Shown in pieces: positions 59,430 to 64,000 of a DNA stretch of 64,000 bases (position 1 is the stretch's first letter; the number at the start of each line of letters is the position of its first letter). Below the pieces are notes generated by a model. The model searched no databases and was not told the origin of the DNA. It saw only the letters and a program-made list of their open reading frames with translations. Source of the DNA: Trebonia sp963759545 (GTDB taxonomy: Bacteria > Actinomycetota > Actinomycetes > Streptosporangiales > Streptosporangiaceae). The stretch spans positions 1 through 64,000 of the forward strand of contig CAVXAB010000026.1 of the NCBI GenBank assembly GCA_963759545.1, written 5' to 3'. A program made the translations under genes and the position numbers.

Positions 59430-60206
59430 ATGGTTCGTTCGGCTCCCCGGCATGACCGGGACGCTGGTGGCCCGGGTGACCTCCTAGCCGCGAAGGCCGC
59501 ACTGCGCGCGGAGGTCTGGTCGGCCATGCAGGCGGCGAAGGTGGCCAGGTTCCCCGGCGCGCCCGGGCGCATCCCGAACTTCACCGGCGCCGAGCGGGCC
59601 GCCGAGCGGCTGCGCGGACTGCCCGCGTGGCAGGCGGCGCTGACCGTGAAGGCCAATCCGGATTCGGCGCAGCTGCCAGTGCGGCAGCGCGCGCTTGAGG
59701 ACGGCAAGACCGTTTACATGGCCGTGCCGCGGCTGGCCAAGCCGGAGCCGTTCTTCCTCCTGGACCCCGACCACCTGGATCAGCCGCCGCGCAAGGCCGC
59801 GTCGATCAGCGGTGCGTCACGCTCCGCGCGGCTGGTGCGGCTGGACGAGCTGACCCCGGTGGACCTGGTCGTGATGGGCTGCGTCGCGGCCGGCGAGGAC
59901 GGGGCTCGGCTCGGCAAGGGCGGCGGCTTCGCCGACCTCGAGTTCGCCCTGGCCACCGCGGCGGGCCTCATCGGCCCGCACACCGTCACGGTCACCACGG
60001 TGCACGAGGTGCAGCTGCGGCCAGCCGGCGTGATCCCGCTGACCAGTCACGACATCGCGCTCGACTTCATCGTTACCGCCGAGCGCGTCATCGACTGCCG
60101 TTCCAGGCACGCACCGCGGGCGGCGGCCGCCATCCGGTGGGACGACCTGACCGAGGAGAAGATCGCGGCGATCCCGCTGCTCGGCGCGCTGCGACGGGAA
60201 CGCTGA
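59430..60206 (+). CDS. 5-formyltetrahydrofolate cyclo-ligase family protein
   Basis: 258 residues from ATG 59430. Family segments: AKAALRAEVWSAMQAAKVAR, GRIPNFTGAERAAERL, ALTVKANPDSAQLPVRQRAL, VYMAVPRLAKPEPFFLLDP and the nucleotide-binding GARLGKGGGFADLEFALA. It is of the longer MTHFSD-like type rather than the short 180-residue FthC type. It would convert 5-formyl-THF to methenyl-THF, feeding one-carbon metabolism; a LigM-like THF-dependent enzyme occurs elsewhere in the window. Confidence 0.85.
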   Translation: MVRSAPRHDRDAGGPGDLLAAKAALRAEVWSAMQAAKVARFPGAPGRIPNFTGAERAAERLRGLPAWQAALTVKANPDSAQLPVRQRALEDGKTVYMAVPRLAKPEPFFLLDPDHLDQPPRKAASISGASRSARLVRLDELTPVDLVVMGCVAAGEDGARLGKGGGFADLEFALATAAGLIGPHTVTVTTVHEVQLRPAGVIPLTSHDIALDFIVTAERVIDCRSRHAPRAAAAIRWDDLTEEKIAAIPLLGALRRER

Positions 60207-60399
60207 CCCTCTGCCGCTAAGCGGTTCCCGGCGACCACGCCGAACCCGATCGAGGTCAGCTGCCTGTACCGCGGTGCCTTGCGTACCGGCCCGATTCTGA
60301 GTAATTACATAGAGTAATCATGTTGCCGGCGGGGAGTAACGGTCGCAAGGCACGTCCAACGGCGACAGCACCCCGCACCGGGGAGACGGGAAGGCAACA

Positions 60400-60876
60400 G
60401 TGTCCAGTCCAGTAGACAGGCTCATCACCCGCGACGCTCCGGAGAGCCGGTTCCGCTTGTCGGGGCCGTCGAGCATGAGCCGGGACTGCCTGGTAGCGCT
60501 CATCGCGCTCGTCCTGCAGTTCGGACTCGGCATGATCCTGAACCTGTTCATCACGGTCCCGCCCGCGGACGCCCGCGCCGGGTTCATCGCCGAGGTGCGG
60601 ACCGCACCCCTTGGCCTCACGCTTCATGCCCTGCTCGGAACGCTGTTGATCTGCGCGGCGATCGTCCTGCTGACGAAGGCCATCCGGATGAAAGACCGGC
60701 TGGTGATCGGCTTGGCGGCCACCGGACTTGGGGCTGTCGCCGGGGCGTTCGTGGCAGGCGAGATGTTCGTCAGGGACGGGCGAGACGGCGTATCCCTGGC
60801 GATGGCGCTGCTGACCGGGGTGGCGCTCGTGTCGTATGCCAGCGCGCTCGCCCGCGCCAAGGCAACGGCCGCCTGA
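60400..60876 (+). CDS. Small membrane protein, unknown function
   Basis: 158 residues from GTG 60400. Four hydrophobic segments: DCLVALIALVLQFGLGMILN, LTLHALLGTLLICAAIVLL, VIGLAATGLGAVAGAFVAG and SLAMALLTGVALVSYASAL. No enzymatic motif. The GTG lacks a strong ribosome site; a later start at MSRDCLV is possible. No functional link to its neighbours is evident. Confidence 0.65.
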   Translation: MSSPVDRLITRDAPESRFRLSGPSSMSRDCLVALIALVLQFGLGMILNLFITVPPADARAGFIAEVRTAPLGLTLHALLGTLLICAAIVLLTKAIRMKDRLVIGLAATGLGAVAGAFVAGEMFVRDGRDGVSLAMALLTGVALVSYASALARAKATAA

Positions 60877-60919
60877 ACCAGGATCGCCGCGGGTTACCGC
60901 GGAACGTGCCATCTCCGCT

Positions 60920-61550
60920 TCACTCATTGCCGAAGGTCGGAGCGGCCTCCAGGACCCCCGTGACGAGGCAGCGCGCCAGGGCCAGGGTCGCCTCGGGGGT
61001 GACGGCACCTGGCGGGGCGACGACCAGGGTCATCAGCGTGCCGTTGTACAGCGCGATGAGTGCCTGAACCTGCCCGGCGGTGGTGGGCAGCCCGAGAGCG
61101 CGGTGCTCGGCGATCGTGGGTTCCGCGGCGCCCGCGCCGAGTCGTGACATCGCCTCGGCGAGCGCGGGCTGCCTGGTTGACTCAAGGGCAAGTTCGTAGG
61201 CGGCCAGGTAACGGGTCCGGTGCGTGGTGGCGGCGTCGTGCAGCGACGCGCCGATGAGCTCGGCCAGCGCGTCCGGGCCGGCCGCGGCACCTGAGGGATC
61301 GCCCGCCGAGGCGATCGCGGCCCGGTCGGCAGCGGTCATGCTCCGCTACGTGCAGTTCCGCTACCCGTTCGGCCGCCGCCGCCAGCAGGTCGTCCCGTCT
61401 GGGGAAGTAGTTGGCCGCGGTCCCTGCGGGCACGCCCGCGCGCTCGTCGACCGCGCGGTGGCTCAGCTTGTGGATGCCGGCCGTGCCGAGGACCTCGATC
61501 GCGGCATCGGCCAGCGCGCTCCGGCGGCGCGTATTCCGGGGTGGGGCCAT
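60920..61550 (-). pseudogene. TetR-family regulator, one frameshift
   Basis: The N-terminal half (frame starting at 61550, MAPPRNTRRRSALADAAIEV) carries the TetR helix-turn-helix LSHRAVDERAGVPAGTAANY, FPRRDDLLAAAAERVAEL. The ligand domain continues in another frame (ALAELIGASLHDAATTHRTR to VLEAAPTFGNE). The switch is near 61335-61350. One base change would restore a normal ~205-residue protein, so a sequencing error is as likely as decay. It is divergent from a monooxygenase gene and its palindromic operator. Confidence 0.75.
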
Positions 61551-61570
61551 GACAGCACTTTACGATATGA

Positions 61571-61596
61571 CTACGATGATAGTACTATCATGGTAG
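61571..61596. promoter_or_regulatory. 26-bp palindromic operator, TetR-type
   Basis: CTACGATGATAGT and ACTATCATGGTAG form a palindrome with a single mismatched pair, centred in the 75-bp gap between the divergent tetR and monooxygenase genes. Confidence 0.8.
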
Positions 61597-61625
61597 TGAT
61601 AATGAAACCGGAAGGCGGATGCCCA

Positions 61626-62894
61626 ATGAAGGTGCTGATCAGCGGCGCGGGGATCGGCGGTCTCGCCGCGGCGCGGGCGCTCGTCGCCGACGGCCACGAT
61701 GTCACCGTGTTCGAGCAGGCGACGGAGCTGCGGCACGGCGGCGCCGCGGTGACGTTGTGGTCCAACGGCACGGGCATCCTTTCCGAGCTCGGCGTGCGCC
61801 TCGACGGCGTCGGCGCGCCCATCGACGTGCTAGAAACCCGTGATCGCCGCGGCAAGCCGCTGGTCAGTATCGACGTCGCCCAGGCGGCGGCGCACTACGG
61901 ACATCCGCACGTCTGCCTGCCGCGCACCCGGCTGCTCGGCCTGCTCGCCGAGGGCCTGCCGGAGGGCACGATCGCCTTCGGCCGCGCGGCCAAGTTGGCG
62001 GAAGAAACCAGCGGCGCGCCCGGCGCGGCGGTTCGCGTCACCTTCGCCGACGGCGGCACGGCCGACGGTGACCTGCTCATCGCCGCCGACGGCCGAGGCT
62101 CGGCCATCCGCGACCAGCTCTGGGGCGGCGACCCCGGACGGCCCACCGGCTGGGCGAGCTGGCAGGGCGTCAGCCCGGTGCCGATCGACATCACCGGGTC
62201 ACGCAGCAGCGTGCTGTTCGTCGGGAAACCGGGAAGCTGCGGCCTGATGCCCGCCGGGGACGGGCTGCTCCAGTGGTGGTTCGACCTCAGGTGGACGCCG
62301 GGCGCCCCGCCGCCGGTCAAGCCCGTCACCATGCTCCGCGAGCGGTTCGGCGACTGGGCGCCGCCGGTACGCGCGGTCCTCGCGGCCGTGACCGACGACG
62401 AGACCGGCTTCTTCCCGCACCGCAGGCACCGCGTGCCGCGCACCTGGGGGAGCGGCCTGGTCACGGTCATCGGCGACGCGGCGCACTCCATGCCGCCGAC
62501 CCGTGCCCAGGGCGCCAACCAGGCACTAGAGGACGCCTGGGCCCTAGCGGCCGCGCTCAGGAGCGACGCCGCCAATGCCGCCAATGCCGCCGCCAACGCC
62601 AAGGCAGGCGACCAGGCGGATACCGACGCGACGCTGCGCGCCTTCGAGCGGTCCAGGTCCCGCAAGGCATCCGTGGTCTCAAGGCAGGCAGGCACCGAGG
62701 ACTACAACCGGTACGGCCCCGTCATGTCCCGCCTCATCCCCGCCTCGCTGGCCAGCCGCTACTACACCCGCTGGCTCCGCCAGATCAGCACCTACCTCGA
62801 CACCGCGACTCATCCGGGCCGGTTACGGCCGCCACCGGAAAGGTCGCTTATCCGCGCAGCTCGTGCTCGAGCAGCGCGCCGCAGCTTGACTTGA
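61626..62894 (+). CDS. FAD-dependent monooxygenase (TetX/PHBH-like)
   Basis: 422 residues from ATG 61626. FAD fold MKVLISGAGIGGLAAARALV, DG motif GDLLIAADGRGSAIRDQL and GD motif LVTVIGDAAHSMPPTRAQGA. The alanine-rich insert at about residues 317-330 contains ANAANAAANAKA repeats. Regulation by the adjacent TetR through the palindrome is likely; inducer and substrate unknown. Its 3' end overlaps the convergent TetR gene by 47 bp. Confidence 0.88.
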   Translation: MKVLISGAGIGGLAAARALVADGHDVTVFEQATELRHGGAAVTLWSNGTGILSELGVRLDGVGAPIDVLETRDRRGKPLVSIDVAQAAAHYGHPHVCLPRTRLLGLLAEGLPEGTIAFGRAAKLAEETSGAPGAAVRVTFADGGTADGDLLIAADGRGSAIRDQLWGGDPGRPTGWASWQGVSPVPIDITGSRSSVLFVGKPGSCGLMPAGDGLLQWWFDLRWTPGAPPPVKPVTMLRERFGDWAPPVRAVLAAVTDDETGFFPHRRHRVPRTWGSGLVTVIGDAAHSMPPTRAQGANQALEDAWALAAALRSDAANAANAAANAKAGDQADTDATLRAFERSRSRKASVVSRQAGTEDYNRYGPVMSRLIPASLASRYYTRWLRQISTYLDTATHPGRLRPPPERSLIRAARARAARRSLT

Positions 62895-63441
62895 TCACCG
62901 CGGCAGCGGCCTGCCTGTCGACACCGCCGACATCCACCAGCCAGACGAAGCTCTCGATGCCGGCCATCGCGGCGATCGCCAGGGTCAGCCGTTCGAAACG
63001 CGGCTCAGGCAGTGACCCGCGGAGCGGGTCAAGCGCGTCGGCCACCCATATCTGTCGTCGGCCCTGCCGGAGCGCGACCTCGTGCAGCGGCACCTGCGGG
63101 TCGAGTGAGAGCCGGAGCATGGCCCGCATCTCGGCCTCGTTCGCCAGGATCGACTGAGTCATCTTCTCGGCGAACAGCGCGACGCGCGCACGAACGTCGG
63201 CCGGCGGGTGGTCGCCAAGCAGCGAGCCGCCCTCAAGGTGCGGAAACGTCGCAGCGAGGAGCTCTCGCTGGCTGGAGAAGTAGCGATAGGCCGTGGTCCG
63301 CGACACGCGGGCAGCATCCGCCGCCTGCTCCACGGAGGGCGTTACCCCGCCCTGCAGCAGCTGGCGCGTCGCGGCGACCAGTGCGTCACGTGTTCGCGCC
63401 TTCTGCAGTACCCGGCCCGCCTCTTGACGTGGTACTTCCAT
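62848..63441 (-). CDS. TetR-family transcriptional regulator
   Basis: 197 residues from MEVPRQEAGRVLQKARTRDA (ATG ending 63441; an upstream in-frame start lacks support). Helix-turn-helix VEQAADAARVSRTTAYRYFS followed by SQRELLAATF. The C-terminal domain is helical with IESFVWLVDVGGVDRQAAAA. It is divergent from the CMD-family gene at 63528, its probable target, with about 85 bp between them. Confidence 0.87.
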   Translation of the reverse strand: MEVPRQEAGRVLQKARTRDALVAATRQLLQGGVTPSVEQAADAARVSRTTAYRYFSSQRELLAATFPHLEGGSLLGDHPPADVRARVALFAEKMTQSILANEAEMRAMLRLSLDPQVPLHEVALRQGRRQIWVADALDPLRGSLPEPRFERLTLAIAAMAGIESFVWLVDVGGVDRQAAAAVIKSSCGALLEHELRG

Positions 63442-63527
63442 CCCGTTACGGTACCAGAGTCCCACGAAATGACGCTGGGTTTCGCCGCCCGGTCGCATTC
63501 CGTGTCGTTGAGGTGAAGGAGTAAGCA

Positions 63528-64000
63528 ATGGGCCCGCAGCGGATCAGCTATGTGCCGGTCGAGCAGATGGACAACGAGATGCGCGCCGAGATGGAACGCT
63601 GCCAGCGTGAGGGGACGCCGCGGCCGGAGAGTTCAGCCGTCCGCGCCCACGTGCCTGCCGCCTTCTGGTTCTTCGCGAATTCATGGCGTGACCTTTTCCG
63701 TAACGGGGTCTGTGACCATGCGATCAAGGAGCTTTGCCGCCTGTACGTGTCTCGCTCGGTGCAGTGCGAGTACTGCGGCAATCAGCGCTCGGTGAAGGCG
63801 GTCGAAGGCGGCGCCCTGATCGAGGATCACGTCAAGGACCTGCTCGATTTCGAGAATTCGCCGCTCTACGACGATCGGCAGAAAGCGGCGCTGGCGTACG
63901 CCGAGGCGATTGCCTGGCACCTCGACACCGACGACGCCTTCTGGGAGCGCCTGCGGTCGCACTTCAGCGAGCCTGAGCTGGTGGAACTGGGCTGCATGAT
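63528..64000 (+). CDS. Carboxymuconolactone decarboxylase family protein, cut by the window edge
   Basis: At least 157 residues from ATG 63528 with GAAGGAG seven bases upstream; no stop before the window ends. AFWFFANSWRDLFRNGVCDH, the redox-type pair in RSVQCEYCGNQRSVKAV and DDRQKAALAYAEAIAWHLD are typical of the larger CMD/AhpD-like proteins. It is divergent from a TetR gene. The CxxC is retained, but the His that usually follows within a few residues is not in the standard place (Gln/Arg there). Confidence 0.85.
   Translation, partial: MGPQRISYVPVEQMDNEMRAEMERCQREGTPRPESSAVRAHVPAAFWFFANSWRDLFRNGVCDHAIKELCRLYVSRSVQCEYCGNQRSVKAVEGGALIEDHVKDLLDFENSPLYDDRQKAALAYAEAIAWHLDTDDAFWERLRSHFSEPELVELGCM

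Overview
The window is high-GC, densely coded DNA with actinobacterial features: GTG starts, 4-base stop/start overlaps, a PknB-like kinase, a lipobox lipoprotein, an XRE-STAND regulator and many single-component regulators. An aerobic soil actinomycete, perhaps near Streptosporangiales, fits best. That placement is inference from gene content; no rRNA or other phylogenetic marker is present.

Layout. 1-3.5 kb is a mobile-element zone: a decayed group II intron on the minus strand (domain V visible at 18-51) and an IS3-family element with 25-bp ends at 2131-3465. A tRNA-like 3' end and an inverted array of TGGACG words follow, then a vapBC toxin-antitoxin pair. 4.7-10.6 kb is an aromatic CoA-catabolism cluster of the box (benzoyl-CoA epoxidase) type. 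It has been broken on its left side: boxB lacks its 5' half and the benzoate-CoA ligase carries about five frameshifts, while the amidohydrolase, 3-hydroxyacyl-CoA dehydrogenase and enoyl-CoA hydratase genes are open. 10.6-16.7 kb holds housekeeping genes (DUF151 nuclease, exonuclease III) and a large XRE-STAND-TPR regulator. 16.7-18.8 kb is an AT-richer, gene-poor patch with direct repeats, a MITE-like element and a decayed NRAMP-type transporter, followed by a secreted Thr/Ala-rich protein. 21-25.3 kb holds a kinase plus class III aminotransferase-fold pair that could act as a phosphorylation/phospho-lyase module, and a two-component system.

25.5-31.9 kb is the metabolic centrepiece: phosphoribulokinase, a CbbR-like LysR regulator, red-type RuBisCO large and small subunits, CbbX activase and trehalose-6-phosphate synthase, all on one strand. 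This implies Calvin-cycle CO2 fixation. A LigM-like tetrahydrofolate-dependent O-demethylase lies convergent to it, linking the region to lignin-type methoxy-aromatics. 33.5-48.6 kb carries a GGDEF-EAL protein, a TMEM175-type channel, FAD monooxygenases, LysR and MarR-GNAT regulators with clear operators, an esterase, an azoreductase, and a carboxymuconolactone-decarboxylase (CMD) protein preceded by an ECF41-like promoter. 48.7-64 kb has assorted enzymes, a Ser/Thr kinase, a Baeyer-Villiger-type monooxygenase, a folate enzyme, two TetR regulators and a second CMD protein cut by the window edge.

The most unusual signal is a dispersed intergenic element: seven exact copies of the 15-mer GATAACAGCAAGAAG, all on the plus strand. 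Four of them sit inside different hairpins whose arms differ in sequence yet still pair. That pattern suggests an undescribed structured RNA or DNA element. A second repeat family is a pair of MITE-like elements (17.3 and 46.7 kb) sharing a long hairpin and similar terminal inverted repeats.
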